NCBI GenBank assembly: GCA_030682575.1
Contig: JAUXNX010000005.1
Location: 124,001-188,000, forward strand
Source of the DNA: Gammaproteobacteria bacterium
GTDB taxonomy: Bacteria; Pseudomonadota; Gammaproteobacteria; Pseudomonadales; Pseudohongiellaceae
DNA: 64,000 bases
Reading direction: 5' to 3'
Part shown: positions 40,619-52,800 of the stretch, piece by piece
Position numbering within the stretch: position 1 is the first letter of the stretch
How the letters are laid out: the number at the start of each line of letters is the position of its first letter
The notes under the pieces: generated by a model
Told to the model about the DNA's origin: nothing
Seen by the model: only the letters and a program-made list of their open reading frames with translations
Databases searched by the model: none
Translations under genes and position numbers: made by a program

Positions 40619-42073
40619 TCAGATCGGACGATACACCGCCACATTGACATGACCCGCATCACGAAGATGCGAGGCATGCAGGCGGCTCATCATGCCACGC
40701 TCACAGTAGAGCAGATACTGCCGGTCTTTCGGCAATTGTGCGAAGCGGGTTCGCAGCTCATAGAAGGGAATTTTCTTCACAGGAATATCAGCGACAAGCG
40801 GGCATTTCTCTTCTTCCTCCGGGTGCCGGATATCGATGATGGTTGCCGCCGAATCCGGTTCCGCAACCTCATCCACCCTTACCGCTCTGTTACCCAACCC
40901 CTCAATCACGCGATCAATCATCTGGATTTCGCAATTATCAATCGCAGTTTCCAGAATTCCGAAATCGAACAGCGCCTCTTCCGATTCTATCTTGGGCAAC
41001 CTGGCTCTGGTGGTTGGTTTGACTGAGATCACTCCACAGTATTCGGGCACATTCTTCGAAAAATCTTCCGTGCCAATCTGACGCGCAATGTCGATGATTT
41101 CCTGCTTGTCTGTCGTGATCAGCGGACGCAACACCAACTTTGTTGTTACCGCATCGATGATCGCAAGGTTTGCCAGCGTCTGACTTGCCACCTGGGCCAC
41201 ACTTTCGCCTGTCACCAGAGCTTCCAGCTTGAGCATGCTCGCAACTCTTTCGGCTGCCCGCAGCATCATCCGTTTCAACACCACACCCATCTGCGTCTTG
41301 CCTACCTTGGTGACAATCTCTTCGACTACCCTTTCAAAGGGAACACTCACAAATTTCACTCGGTGAGAGGCGCCATATTTCATCCAGAGGTACAAAGCGA
41401 CCTCCTTCACGGCAAGCTCATGCTCCCGACCACCAAGATTGAAGAAGCAGTAATGAGTCAACAGGCCGCGACGAATACACATGAAGCTCGACACGGAGGA
41501 ATCGAAGCCGCCAGAGATTAGCGACAGCACACCATCCTGAGTGCCCAGCGGATAACCACCCAACCCCTTGATCCAACGTTCCACCACAAACAATTCATCA
41601 TGATGAATCTCGATCTTCACCTCGACGTCAGGATTATTGAGATTGACTCCCCCCGTACCACCTGCCATGAGCAGCCCCGCTCCGACGTAGCGCTCAACAT
41701 CCATGGAATTGAAACTGTGGTTGCCTTGTCTCTTGCAGCGCACAGCAAAGGTCTTGCCTTGCAGAAGCAGCGTGTAACTCCTGCGGGTCAATTCAAGAAT
41801 ACCTTCCAGATCCGGCAGTGGGCATTTGCTGACCTGCATGACCGAGGCGATGCCCGGCGTGTTGGCCAGTAGCGTGAGCATTCTGTCCAATCGTTCGGGT
41901 TCGGTGACAGCAGTACGGATTTCCAGATTGTCCCACTCACCGACGATGCTGATTCCCTCATCCATGGCACCGAGCTGCGTCCGCAGACTCCTGCGCAATA
42001 CGCGGATGAAACGCCGCCGTACGGCTCGGCTCTTGATCGTTATCTCGGGAAAAAATCGAACCACGAACAGCAT
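40619..42073 (-). CDS. thiI: tRNA 4-thiouridine synthetase ThiI with rhodanese domain
   Basis: Sulfur carrier for s4U8 in tRNA and for thiazole synthesis. Ferredoxin-like/THUMP region (FFPEITIKSRAVRRRFIRVL, GKTFAVRCKRQGNHSFNSMD), PP-loop VLSLISGGFDSSVSSFM, and a C-terminal rhodanese domain with active-site Cys457 in YCERGMMSRLHASHL. 484 residues, the long gammaproteobacterial form. Convergent with the RND gene, divergent from glnA. Confidence 0.97.
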   Translation of the reverse strand: MLFVVRFFPEITIKSRAVRRRFIRVLRRSLRTQLGAMDEGISIVGEWDNLEIRTAVTEPERLDRMLTLLANTPGIASVMQVSKCPLPDLEGILELTRRSYTLLLQGKTFAVRCKRQGNHSFNSMDVERYVGAGLLMAGGTGGVNLNNPDVEVKIEIHHDELFVVERWIKGLGGYPLGTQDGVLSLISGGFDSSVSSFMCIRRGLLTHYCFFNLGGREHELAVKEVALYLWMKYGASHRVKFVSVPFERVVEEIVTKVGKTQMGVVLKRMMLRAAERVASMLKLEALVTGESVAQVASQTLANLAIIDAVTTKLVLRPLITTDKQEIIDIARQIGTEDFSKNVPEYCGVISVKPTTRARLPKIESEEALFDFGILETAIDNCEIQMIDRVIEGLGNRAVRVDEVAEPDSAATIIDIRHPEEEEKCPLVADIPVKKIPFYELRTRFAQLPKDRQYLLYCERGMMSRLHASHLRDAGHVNVAVYRPI

Positions 42074-42116
42074 TGAACAGACTCACAGAAGCTGACGAAC
42101 AGAAAAGACAAGTGAT

Positions 42117-42163
42117 TGCACCAAAATGAATCACCAAGATTTTTAATGCACTAAATTGGTGCC
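42117..42163 (+). promoter_or_regulatory. NtrC operators upstream of glnA
   Basis: TGCACTAAATTGGTGCC at 42147-42163 closely matches the TGCACC-N5-GGTGCA dyad. TGCACCAAAATGAATCA at 42117-42133 has one perfect half-site. Their centres fall ~108 and ~138 bases before the start predicted from the sigma54 box, the geometry known for E. coli glnAp2. Confidence 0.8.
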
Positions 42164-42236
42164 TCAGGTTTGCGCGCAAGGGAAAAGGAAGATGCTCCGA
42201 GGCCCGTAAATGCTGGCATTGCAGGGGGTTTCCTGC

Positions 42237-42252
42237 TGGCATATATTTTGCT
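42237..42252 (+). promoter_or_regulatory. Sigma54 promoter of glnA
   Basis: TGGCATATATTTTGCT: GG at 42238-42239 and GC at 42250-42251 with exactly ten bases between, matching TGGCAC-N5-TTGCA. The predicted transcription start is near 42263, leaving a ~185-base leader before the glnA ATG; nothing else was recognised in that leader. Confidence 0.85.
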
Positions 42253-42446
42253 CCTCCCCCTGCACACAAGGCCCGCTTGCGCGCTATTATAGTACTGAGA
42301 GAGCTACTTGTTGAGTGCAGACTCTGCGCCCCACCGGTTATCAACGCTCAAGCAAGGTTTTACACAGGAATCCCGAATCCCCGGCGGTTCCAGCCATTAA
42401 CCCGTGACCTAAGCCGTCACATTCTCGATCGCACGGAGGATCAAGA

Positions 42447-43856
42447 ATGTCTGCAAAGACTTTGAAACTGATTAAAGACAACGATGTAAAGTGGGTTGAC
42501 CTCCGTTTTACAGATACCAAGGGCAAAGAACAGCACGTGACCTTCCCGGCCGCAGTTGTGAACGAGACTTTCATGGAAGGCGTGATGTTCGACGGCTCCT
42601 CCGTAGCTGGCTGGAAAGGCATCAATGAGTCAGACATGATCCTGCGTCCGGACGACGAATCTGCCGTGCTTGACCCGTTTGCAGATGAACCACAGCTCAA
42701 CCTGACCTGCGACATCATCGAACCAAAGACCATGCAGGGATACAACCGCGATCCACGCTCTGTTGCGCGCCGCGCGGAAGAGTACCTGAAGTCCACTGGT
42801 ATAGGCGACAAGGCCTTCTTCGGCCCGGAGCCGGAGTTCTTCGTATTCGACGAAGTGAAGTGGAAGACTGAAATGAACCGCTCCTTCTTCGAGATTGTCT
42901 CAGACGAAGCAGCCTGGTCTTCAGACAGAGCCATTGAAGGTGGCAACAAAGGACACCGTCCAAAAGTCAAAGGCGGCTACTTCCCGGTTCCTCCAATCGA
43001 CTCCTTGCACGATCTGCGTTGCGCCATGTGCGACACCATGACTGAAATGGGCCTGGTCATCGAACTGCACCACCACGAAGTGGGTAATGCCGGCCAACTG
43101 GAAATCGGTGCCAAATTCAACACTCTGGTGAAGAAAGCCGACGAAGTACAGATCCTGAAATACTGTGTACACAACACAGCGGATGCATATGGCAAGACAG
43201 CGACCTTCATGCCCAAGCCTCTGGTAGGCGACAACGGCAGCGGTATGCACGTGCATATGTCCATCTCCAAAGACGGCAAGAACGTGTTTGCGGGCGACCA
43301 GTATGCCGGCCTGTCCATGGAAGCTTTGTACTACATCGGCGGTATCATCAAGCACGCCAAGGCGCTGAACGCCTTCGGCAACGCCTCCACCAACTCTTAC
43401 AAGCGTCTGGTGAAAGGCTTCGAAGCCCCGACTTTGCTGGCCTACTCTTCACGTAACCGCTCTGCAGCGATCCGTATTCCTTATGTTCTTGGCGGCAACC
43501 CACGCGCCATCCGAATCGAAGTGCGTTTCGGTGATCCTTCAGCAAACCCCTACCTGTTCTTCGCAGCGATGCTGATGGCCGGCCTCGACGGCATCAAGAA
43601 CAAGATCCATCCGGGCGAAGCTGCATCCAAGGATCTCTATGACCTGGAGCCGGAAGAAGAGGCGCTGATCCCACGCGTTTGCTACTCCCTGGACGAAGCT
43701 TTGGAGTCTCTTGACAAGGACCGCGACTTCCTCAAGCAGGGCGGCGTGTTCTGCGACGACCTGATTGATGCCTACATCGAGCTGAAGTCACAGGATTGCA
43801 CACGCCTGAACATGTCTACTCACCCTGTCGAGTTTGATATGTACTACAGCGTGTAA
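42447..43856 (+). CDS. glnA: Glutamine synthetase type I
   Basis: Dodecameric enzyme making glutamine from glutamate and ammonia. [47 protein letters not shown] (metal ligands), [11 protein letters not shown]-type motif ([20 protein letters not shown]), [20 protein letters not shown], and the adenylylation site Tyr398 in [10 protein letters not shown], so it is of the adenylyltransferase-controlled beta subtype. 469 residues. Strong GGAGG. Controlled by sigma54 and NtrC from the sites upstream. Confidence 0.98.
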   Translation: MSAKTLKLIKDNDVKWVDLRFTDTKGKEQHVTFPAAVVNETFMEGVMFDGSSVAGWKGINESDMILRPDDESAVLDPFADEPQLNLTCDIIEPKTMQGYNRDPRSVARRAEEYLKSTGIGDKAFFGPEPEFFVFDEVKWKTEMNRSFFEIVSDEAAWSSDRAIEGGNKGHRPKVKGGYFPVPPIDSLHDLRCAMCDTMTEMGLVIELHHHEVGNAGQLEIGAKFNTLVKKADEVQILKYCVHNTADAYGKTATFMPKPLVGDNGSGMHVHMSISKDGKNVFAGDQYAGLSMEALYYIGGIIKHAKALNAFGNASTNSYKRLVKGFEAPTLLAYSSRNRSAAIRIPYVLGGNPRAIRIEVRFGDPSANPYLFFAAMLMAGLDGIKNKIHPGEAASKDLYDLEPEEEALIPRVCYSLDEALESLDKDRDFLKQGGVFCDDLIDAYIELKSQDCTRLNMSTHPVEFDMYYSV

Positions 43857-43873
43857 TCCGCTGAAACAGAAAT

Positions 43874-43904
43874 AAAAAAACCCGGCCAGCGCCGGGTTTT
43901 TTTT
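43874..43904 (+). terminator. Rho-independent terminator of glnA
   Basis: ACCCGGC-CAGC-GCCGGGT stem-loop flanked by an A-run and followed by eight T's, 18 bases after the glnA stop. It separates glnA from ntrBC, which have their own promoter. Confidence 0.95.
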
Positions 43905-43916
43905 GCCTGCAATAAC

Positions 43917-43958
43917 TGCAGGAGCCAGCAGGCACGTTTCTGCAGGTGAGCGTGCACC
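43917..43958. repeat. Possible degenerate REP unit after the glnA terminator
   Basis: TGCAGGAGCCAGCAGGCACG and a second TGCAGG 15 bases on. It resembles the GCAGGAGC core of the other repeats in the window, but the match is weak. Confidence 0.3.
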
Positions 43959-43993
43959 ATCAAACCAATCTGGAACACACGTTGTTTGCCTGA

Positions 43994-44010
43994 AGCACCA
44001 TTTTGGTGCA
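43994..44010 (+). promoter_or_regulatory. NtrC operator upstream of ntrBC
   Basis: AGCACCATTTTGGTGCA, a near-perfect TGCACC-N5-GGTGCA dyad, ~96 bases before the start predicted from the adjacent sigma54 box. It implies autoregulation of ntrBC. Confidence 0.85.
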
Positions 44011-44072
44011 TAGTGATTCCTGAATATCCTCAGTTTACCTGCAAACCACGTAAATAAAGGCTTCAGCGACAT

Positions 44073-44088
44073 TGGTTTGGTATTTGCA
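44073..44088 (+). promoter_or_regulatory. Sigma54 promoter of ntrBC
   Basis: TGGTTTGGTATTTGCA: GG at 44074-44075 and GC at 44086-44087 with ten bases between; the -12 part TTTGCA is good, the -24 part weaker (TGGTTT for TGGCAC). Predicted start ~26 bases before the ntrB ATG. Confidence 0.7.
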
Positions 44089-44123
44089 TAATCAGCAGAG
44101 CAACCGCGCCAAAGGCAGTTTTG

Positions 44124-45254
44124 ATGCACCTTGAAAGAGCAGTTCCCTTGACTATCGACAATCTTCACAGACGATTATTGGATCATCTCAGCACGGGCGT
44201 GATCGTTTTCGATCACGAACTGCGGCTGGGCTATATCAATCTGGCCGCCGAAAGCATTCTTGCCATCAGTGGACGGCAGGTTCAGGGCGCCTGGATTGGC
44301 GATATCTTCCTCAACTCGGCGCAGGACATAGCGGAAATCCGCAATGCCCAAACCAGCAACCACAGCTTTACCAAGCGCAAGACCGAGCTGACAACACTGC
44401 AGAATCAAACCATGAGTGTGGACTATACGATCACCCCACTGACCGATATGGACGATGCCCACATACTCATGGAAATCCAGGCCATCAACTATGCTGAACG
44501 GATCAGCAAGGAAGAGGCTCTGATTTCCACCCACGAGACTACACGGGAGCTGGTACGGGGCCTGGCGCACGAGATCAAGAATCCTCTGGGCGGCATTCGC
44601 GGCGCCGCCCAACTGCTGGCGCGCGAATTACCGGACAGCGATCTGACCGACTACACCAATGTCATCATCGAAGAGGCTGACCGCCTGCACAAACTCGTCG
44701 ACCGTCTGGTTGGCTCCCGCAAACTGCCGGAGCTGAAACTGGTCAACATTCACGAAGTGCTGGAGCGGGTGCGCAGCCTCATCGAAGCCGAAGTCGTCGA
44801 CAAGGACATCCGCATCGAGCGCAACTACGACCCCAGCATTCCCGATGTCATGGCGGACTCCGAACAACTGATCCAGGCTGTGCTCAACATAGTGCGCAAT
44901 GCCATGCAGGCGCTCGAAAGTCCGAACGTGCGACACAACACCGGCACCATCGAACTGACTACACGTGTACTGCGCAACGTCACCATCGGTTCAGTATTCC
45001 ATCGCCTGGCGGCACGCATCGAAATCACTGATAACGGTCCCGGTATCCCTGACGACCTGATCGGCAGCATCTTCTATCCAATGATCAGCGGCCGCGCCGA
45101 AGGGACTGGTCTGGGGCTGTCAATCGCCCACTCCATCATCACACAGCATAAAGGCATGATTGAGTGCAGCAGCAAACCTGGCAAGACGCGTTTCGCCATT
45201 TTCATTCCTGTTGCTCCCCGAGCACGCAACAAACGCAAGTTGGCAGAATCATGA
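44124..45254 (+). CDS. glnL: Nitrogen regulation sensor kinase NtrB
   Basis: Cytoplasmic histidine kinase/phosphatase acting on NtrC, controlled by PII. N-terminal PAS domain (~12-120, HLSTGVIVFDHELRLGYINL), HisKA with His149 (RGLAHEIKNPLGGIRGAAQL), HATPase with NIVRNAMQAL (N box), DNGPGIPDDL and GTGLGLSIAHSII. 376 residues. ATG 44124 directly follows an in-frame TTG. Confidence 0.96.
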   Translation: MHLERAVPLTIDNLHRRLLDHLSTGVIVFDHELRLGYINLAAESILAISGRQVQGAWIGDIFLNSAQDIAEIRNAQTSNHSFTKRKTELTTLQNQTMSVDYTITPLTDMDDAHILMEIQAINYAERISKEEALISTHETTRELVRGLAHEIKNPLGGIRGAAQLLARELPDSDLTDYTNVIIEEADRLHKLVDRLVGSRKLPELKLVNIHEVLERVRSLIEAEVVDKDIRIERNYDPSIPDVMADSEQLIQAVLNIVRNAMQALESPNVRHNTGTIELTTRVLRNVTIGSVFHRLAARIEITDNGPGIPDDLIGSIFYPMISGRAEGTGLGLSIAHSIITQHKGMIECSSKPGKTRFAIFIPVAPRARNKRKLAES

Positions 45255-45315
45255 TGTATTACCTATTCCAATCTTCACCGCACGGGCGATCTAGCCGCAA
45301 AAGGAGCCCACAGTC

Positions 45316-46740
45316 ATGAACAAGCACAATTCAGTATGGGTACTGGATGATGACAAATCCATTCGCTGGGTTCTGGAGAAGTCCCTGACCAAAACGGGAC
45401 TGAATACCACCTGCTTCGAGAACGGTGAGGACCTGTTGCACCGCCTCGAAAAAGAGCGACCAGATGCCATCATCAGCGATATTCGCATGCCCGGCATCAA
45501 CGGCCTCGACCTGCTCTCTACGGTTCACGATCAATATCCGCAATTACCAGTGATCATCATGACCGCGCATTCGGATCTGGACAGCGCGGTGTCGTCCTAC
45601 AGTCGCGGCGCATTCGAGTATCTGCCCAAGCCGTTCGACATCGACGAAGCCGTCGCCATGACTGTCCGCGCACTTGAACATGCTCGCGAGAAGAACGTGG
45701 AAATTCCGGCACCCATTCTGGAAAGCCGCAAGGACATCATTGGCGAAGCACCCGCGATGCAGGAAGTGTTTCGCGCGATAGGCAGATTGTCTCAATCCAA
45801 CATCACCGTATTGATCAACGGTGAATCCGGCACGGGCAAGGAGCTGGTGGCACACGCTCTGCACCGCCACAGCCCCCGCAAGAAGAATCAGTTCATCGCG
45901 CTGAACGTGGCGGCGATTCCGAAGGACCTTATCGAATCCGAACTGTTCGGTCATGAAAAAGGGGCATTCACCGGCGCCAGCTCACAGCGCACCGGCCGCT
46001 TCGAACAGGCCAATGGCGGCACGCTGTTTCTCGACGAGATCGGCGATATGCCTGCAGAAACCCAGACACGCCTGCTGCGCGTGCTTTCCGACGGAGAGTT
46101 CTACCGCGTCGGTGGACACACGCCGATCAAGGTGGATGTGCGTATCATTGCCGCAACACACCAGAATCTGGAAGTGCTCGTATCCAAGCATCTGTTCCGG
46201 GAAGACCTGTTCCACAGGCTGAACGTGATCCGCATTCACATTCCGCGCCTGCGCGACAGACGCGAGGACATTCCACGTCTTGCCCAGCACTTCCTCGCCA
46301 AGGCCGCAGAAGAACTGGAAACCGAACCAAAGGTTCTGCGCTCCGAAACGGAGAAATACCTCACAGGCCTCAACTGGCCGGGCAACGTCCGTCAGCTTGA
46401 AAACTTCTGTCGCTGGATCACCGTCATGGCCTCCAGCCGCGAAGTCCACATTGACGACCTGCCGCCTGAACTGCTGGAGACACAGGCACAGAGCAGCAGC
46501 TCCGGTAGCTGGTCACAGTTGCTGTACAACTGGGCCGATCAGGAATTGAATCTGGGGCATAAAGAGATTCTCGATCAGGCCACTCCCATCTTCGAACGCA
46601 CCATGATTGAAGTGGCGCTCAAGCACACGGCAGGTCGCCGCCGCGATGCTGCTCTGCTGCTGGGCTGGGGCCGCAACACGCTGACGCGCAAGATCAAGGA
46701 ACTGGAGATTGAGGGCGAAGGCGAGACGGACGACGAGTAA
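45316..46740 (+). CDS. glnG: Nitrogen regulation response regulator NtrC
   Basis: Sigma54-dependent activator. Receiver with Asp55 ([14 protein letters not shown]), AAA+ domain with [14 protein letters not shown] (Walker A), [15 protein letters not shown] (the GAFTGA loop contacting sigma54), [13 protein letters not shown] (Walker B) and [14 protein letters not shown], and a C-terminal Fis-type HTH ([20 protein letters not shown]). 474 residues; AAGGAG ribosome site. Confidence 0.98.
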   Translation: MNKHNSVWVLDDDKSIRWVLEKSLTKTGLNTTCFENGEDLLHRLEKERPDAIISDIRMPGINGLDLLSTVHDQYPQLPVIIMTAHSDLDSAVSSYSRGAFEYLPKPFDIDEAVAMTVRALEHAREKNVEIPAPILESRKDIIGEAPAMQEVFRAIGRLSQSNITVLINGESGTGKELVAHALHRHSPRKKNQFIALNVAAIPKDLIESELFGHEKGAFTGASSQRTGRFEQANGGTLFLDEIGDMPAETQTRLLRVLSDGEFYRVGGHTPIKVDVRIIAATHQNLEVLVSKHLFREDLFHRLNVIRIHIPRLRDRREDIPRLAQHFLAKAAEELETEPKVLRSETEKYLTGLNWPGNVRQLENFCRWITVMASSREVHIDDLPPELLETQAQSSSSGSWSQLLYNWADQELNLGHKEILDQATPIFERTMIEVALKHTAGRRRDAALLLGWGRNTLTRKIKELEIEGEGETDDE

Positions 46741-46759
46741 AATGAAAATCAGTCCGTTC

Positions 46760-46800
46760 ATCCTTGCCAATTGAAAACCGGATTTTCAATTTGCAAGGAT
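46760..46800. terminator. Bidirectional hairpin between ntrC and mshQ-like gene
   Basis: A long stem, ATCCTTGC-c-AATTGAAAA on the left and TTTTCAATT-t-GCAAGGAT on the right, with a five-base loop. It sits between two convergent genes and probably terminates both, although the flanking T-runs are short. Confidence 0.65.
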
Positions 46801-46808
46801 GATGGAAT

Positions 46809-49800
46809 TTACGGCGTCGTCGGACGGTTGTAGATTTCCTGCCAGTTGATCACGCGGTCGTGATTGCGGAACTGGCCGAACTCGATCTGACCCTGCGGAT
46901 TGTCATCGTAGTCTTCGCCCGGATCGTCATTCTCATCAAGATCATCCCACTCGAAACTGAGAAACTTCAGCCCCGCCGCATCCAGATCCAGTTCGACATC
47001 CACTGTACCGCTGTTGCCTTCGCCAGGAGCAGATGTCTGCAATGGATAGTCCTTCGGTGTCAGCGGCAGCAGCACATCTTCCAGCCCCTGGGTTTGGCCT
47101 TCGAGGAAGGTCACTGTGTCCGGCGAGGTCAATATGGTGTCCCCATCATCGAGATCGCCGTCGTAAGTGCCAGGCACGAACCCAAGATCATCCACATTGA
47201 TAAACGTACAGCTATCAAGTGTATTACGCACAAATCGCGACCCGTCGAAGTACTCCACCACAAATGTCAGCGCCAGGTCTTCTGTCTCTGGTCCGTAAGC
47301 ATTGTTGATGATAAGGCGCCCGTAACGGAACTCGTGTTCTGCAATGAGGAAAAACTCATCATCGCCAGGTTCCGCCATGCCATCGTCGAGATCCACGTTC
47401 AGCACGTCAGTAGGCGTGAGTCCGTCACGCTCAGGATCTATTGTCACTCCGGCATCACCGTTCTCTGCTGGCTTGAACGCGATCTGCATGGTGGCAAAAG
47501 GGCCATCCGGCACAGCAGGATTGTCGCGCTCGAATATCATGTTGCCACTGAGAACAAGCACACCATTGGTCCAGGTTCCAGCGAAGGTCTCAGGAATGCT
47601 CACATTCGCCAATCGCGCTGTCATATCCTGATCGATATCACCATCAATATCGCGAATCGCCACCAGACCAAGCTCCGCAAACGTATCCAGCTTGGCGTAA
47701 ACCCCACGATAGTTCACTGTGGTGTAGGTGCCCGCTTCGCTCAAGCCTTTCGCCGTCAACTCCAGTTCCAGCTCGAATTCTTCTCCCATATAAGTGAACA
47801 GGGATTCGGGCGAACAGCTCATGTTGATCCGTGATGACAACACAACATCATTCACCGTGAACAGGTTGGGATAGAAGCGTCCAACATCACGCACCAGCCC
47901 TCGCACGTTCTCCGTATTCATGTACGGAATTTCTGTAGTGTCATGGTTGTTGACGATTCTCGCGCTCAGGTCGATGATGCCGACCTCGTTGTAACTGATC
48001 GTGTGTTCTACAAATCCTGATGTGAACGCATCGAAGAATCTTTCTGTCAAGATGCCGCGGTCTCCACCAAGTGCTTCGACCCGGTTTTCGTCTACTGAGA
48101 GCATCACCCGGTAATTGGCGGCACCGCTGTCCTGATCGAAGTTCGGTGTGGGACGATTGTCTGACAGATCCGCGCCAGCATCCGGGATGCCATCGTTATT
48201 GGTGTCATCCTGAGCCTCCCAACCGACTGCTGTCACGGTTGTCGAGAACGACTCACCCGCAATTTTCCACAATGATCCTGTGTGGTCTGCTGCATAGGAC
48301 TGATCGACGTCATCAGCGCGATCATCTTCGAAGTCGATATCGAATGCGAAAGGTCTGACAATAAAGCTTCTGCTGATAGTCAACCTGTCACCTGACTTCG
48401 GCGCCAGTGCCGGAGGCAACAACTCGTCATCCAGTGGAATGTCGAAACTGGCGTGCAGCACCATCTCGCCCACATCGGTGTAGCGGATCACAATCGGCGC
48501 GCTGGGATTGCCACCGTAGTTCTCGAGTTCCATGTTCACAACCGCGTAGTTGATCGGGTCGCCATCATCAATGAGCGGGATTTGTTCAGGCGCTGCCTGG
48601 TTGGGCGTCAACTCGAAGATCTCGGGATCCATTCCACCGTTGTTGCAAGTACCCGGGTTGTCACACACGGCAGCAAACTCGAATTCAAGAGTCTGCCCGA
48701 CATCGAACAGTACCTCACACGCTCCCGGCTCGTCGTCGCTGGAAGTGACAAACTGCAGCAGGATCACCGCTGCCAGCGGATTGACATCGGATGGCTTGCC
48801 GGCAATCTGCAGCGGAATGGGTGATGCGTCATCATCAGTGTCGAAATTCAACATGCGCAAGCCAACCTGTGAGACCGCAAGGTTCGGATCTTCCGCAGGG
48901 ATCTCTGTCACCAGGCTGCCATCTTCCACATTGATATTGACGATCTCGGGATCGACAGCAGGATCGGTGTAGGAAAAACGGAACGTGACGCTGTTCTCGT
49001 CGGCAGGGAAGTTGTAGGTGGCCTCGCCATTGACTGTGGCACCAAGACTGCCTGACCCGACCAGTACCCGGCTCCAGATGCCCTTGTTGGTGCTGGTTCT
49101 GAGAGTCAGTGGAATGGCTCCCGGCAGAATACTTCCATGACCAACATCATGCGCTGTTATCTTCACGTCCGACGCGACACAGGCCACCCCGCTTGCAGTG
49201 CCGGAGGTTATGCCATTGATCTCGATTTCGTAATGGTGCACGCCGAGCGGAGCGATGTTGCATGATGTCGTTGACCCCGACAGCTTCACGTCATCTATGG
49301 AGAATGTTGTACCAGTGGTTGCGTAGCCAGTGTTGATACGGAAACGAATCTGCGTAGTGGCGGTAGGAGTCCCCGCCAGCACCGCACTGACATTCAGATT
49401 TACAGCCGCAGCATTGCCACTGAGAGTATTCGGCAGGCCAGTGCCACGCTTGTAGAAAGCCACCTGCTGCCATGCAGGATTACCCACAGAGGTATGCCGC
49501 GCTTCCACCACAAACTCATCGGCCAGATTCAGGTTGGCCCACGCGTAGTTGAAGGACAACAGCAGCGGAGCGTCCAGTGTTGCGCCGCTCAGGTCAACTG
49601 CCCGCATCAGGCTGGGCTGAGTCGTGCCGCCGGTGCGGGTGAATACTGCGGCGCCACCTGTCACACGCACATCGCCAGCCGCCACTCCCGCGATCAGATC
49701 CGTCTCCACCCAGTTGCCGGACCAGCCACTGCTGCCATTCTGATTGCCGAACGAGGCCACGTTGAAGTTGTCCCGATAGTTCAGAATCACGCCCTGGTCA

Positions 49801-52800
49801 AAGGTGATGGTAGGCGCCTCAGGGCCTACTCCTGGCGGATGCCCCTCGCGGGCAATGCCATTGGTCACATCGACGTTGACGACGCCAGGATCAGGGTGTG
49901 ACAAGGCAAGAATCACCGTGCCACCATCGCCGGGAACAAACGTATAGGTAGCGACACCATCCTCCGTATCAACGCCATTGCTGAACGCACCACCGCCAGT
50001 GATTTTCGACCAGCTGCCCTTGTTGGTATTCGTGGTCAGGCGTATGGAACCGAAGTAGTCGGTATCGCGATCATGTGAAAGTCCTTCATGCTTGCTGATC
50101 CTGATCTGCACCCCAGCCTCGGAACATACTGTCGGCTCTCCCCCGACTTCCGAAATCCTGAAGTGACCTATGTAGCGATCCTCGATCACATGGAGAGCAC
50201 TGATATAGAGATCATCCGGATCTCCGTTGGTCTGGAATATCCCCAACTCCGTGTCGCCCAGGAAAAGATTGCCGGTTTCCTGTTCTGTGATATTGATCTG
50301 GGTGACATCGTCGTGAGTGAACAACGTACCAGTGTCTGGCTCCCACTCGGCAATACCCCCGATCGTGATGGTGTCGCCGTTGGCATTCGAGGCCGAAATG
50401 ACGAGGGTGTTGATATTCGCATTCGAGTTGTTTGGGTCCACCCGCAGATAGAAACCGTTGATGGTCACGTCATCTTCGGGGGCGAAATAAGTCGCTCCTT
50501 CGAAGAACAGGCTGGCCACTCCGGTGAGGGGGTTATAGCTGATCAGATCGGCACTGGTGAACGGTAATTCATTACTGCCGATTGTGCTGCCACCCGCTGC
50601 AGGTGTCGCAGCAAATATGATCGTGCAGTTGTATGGCGGAGGATCAAGACGACAATCCCCCTGCAGATACACTGCCGTGATATTGACCTCGGCTGGATCG
50701 CCCACTCCTCCAAACAGTGTTGAACCATCAAACAGCATGCGGGCGGTGCCGATAATCGGATCGTAGACCACCAGATCCCCCGGCTCGAACGGGAGGGCGT
50801 TGGTCCCCACCGTACTGCCAGCCTGCGCGGCAGAGATCACGATCTGGCCATTCTTCATCAAGTGCACAGCGTCGGCGTCGCGAATATCGAAACCGTCACC
50901 GTCAAAGCCATAACTGTTGTCCAGGAACATGGTGGCGGTATCTGTCACCGGGTCGTAGATGATGTAATCGTGGTCTTCGAAATCGGTGAGACCGCCGATG
51001 GAAGTCAGCCCGCCGAGAGAGCTTACCGACATCAGGAATTTCTCCTGCGACGCCACCGGCGGGCCGACAATCTGGGTAAGGTCGGTGTCGGAATTGTTGC
51101 CAGGATTGATATCGAAATTGAACGGCCCGGCATTCACCGTCGCAGTGTTGCTTACCGGGAAACCATCCGCTCCGGTGATCTGCACCTGCACCAGAATATC
51201 CGTGCTCGCACCGATCCCCAGAGGGTCGGCGTGTGTACAGGACAAGTTGCCTGGCGGTGTAGGACAACTCCAGCCGATGCCAGTGGCAGAGATGAATTGA
51301 ACCCCGGCGGGCGGCTCCAGATCTGTCACAGTAATGGGGGCCGTGGTCGCGTCCGGTCCAGCGTTGGTCACACGCAGCACATACAAACCGATCTCACCGA
51401 TTTCCAGGATGCCGTTGTCGCCATAGTTCAGCACCACCTCATTGATCTCGTCATAGTCGATGATCTCGCCCACGAACTTGTTCATTCGCAGATCGACTTC
51501 CACACCCTTGACGACTGTCGTGACGCTGTCAACGTTGTTGTTGTTTTCCTGCTTGTCATCAAGATCATTCACGTCAATGATGCCACCTTCGAGATCGTTG
51601 ACGTTGTCGAACTGAGGTGAGCGCAGGCACGTGGTGGGCTCCGGGATCAGACCAATGGCGGCTGTGCATGGATAACCGGGACCTGCGCCACCGGAATGCA
51701 GGATTCGCACGCTGTTCTTGGCGTTGTTGTTACGATCGGGGAAAAAGAACGAGTCGCCTATGACAACATCGACCGTGATCAGCGGCAAACTCTCGTTCGC
51801 CGCCAACTGTTCAGGTTCGGCACCACCATACCAGTCTTCAGCGATGTCATATCGACAGGTAAACGCACCGGGATCCAGTGTCACACTACAACTCCAGTCC
51901 TCGCCCCCCACGTCACCGGCGTTGGCGAACGTCATGCCGGCAGGCAGGATATCTGCAACGATGACTTCACCGTCGGCAAACCCGCCATCAAATCCCCCGT
52001 TACCATTGTTGGTGACCAGTATCTCGTATCGTCCTGTCGTGTTGACCTTGAAGGTTCCCACCTCAGACTTGAAGACTTCCAGGTCGGCAATCGGGAAATT
52101 GGTCACGCTGATCACTTCCGAGATCAACATCACGAGGTCTCGTGCCGCCCGATATCGCGTTGTCAGCTGCTCGGCCTCCTCACCAAGAAAACCGAACTCG
52201 TAAAGTACTTCGCCAGGATTGGCACCCTGCAGGTAATGGGTATCGATGTCCCATCCCCAGGTTGATCCGATTTCTCTGTCTTCGACCGGATCGATGCGAT
52301 CCGCTATCAACACGTGCGGTCCGGGAAAATCGATACCGTAACCGTCTCCATTGGGTCCTGCTGTGCTCTGAAATTCAAAATAGCCTGTATCGTCATCAAT
52401 AGCGTAGATCGGATACGTTATGGTCGAGTTGAACTCCTGGCCGGCAGGATTGAGGCTCGAAATGATATTGGTGAAGAATGGCGAATTCGGTTCGTCCTGA
52501 ATACCCAGCCCTTCAGTCCCATCATCTCCCATGAGCTGGGTTTCATCTCCCTCCAGCGTTATGTGGGTGACCTGCCCATTCGGTAGAAATTTTTCCGGAT
52601 CATGGGACGCCATGCGGAAGTTGCGTGGAACCAGAGTGAAAGAAGAGTCCTGGAATGGCTGAAAGCCATGGAACAGATTCAGCACGCGCAGTCGTTCATT
52701 TTGATGCTCGAATACCACTACCAGCGCCCATCCTCCGGCACAGCCCTGAGCAGATTCCCAGGGGTCACCATCTTGAACGACCAGATTCTTTACTGTGTAG

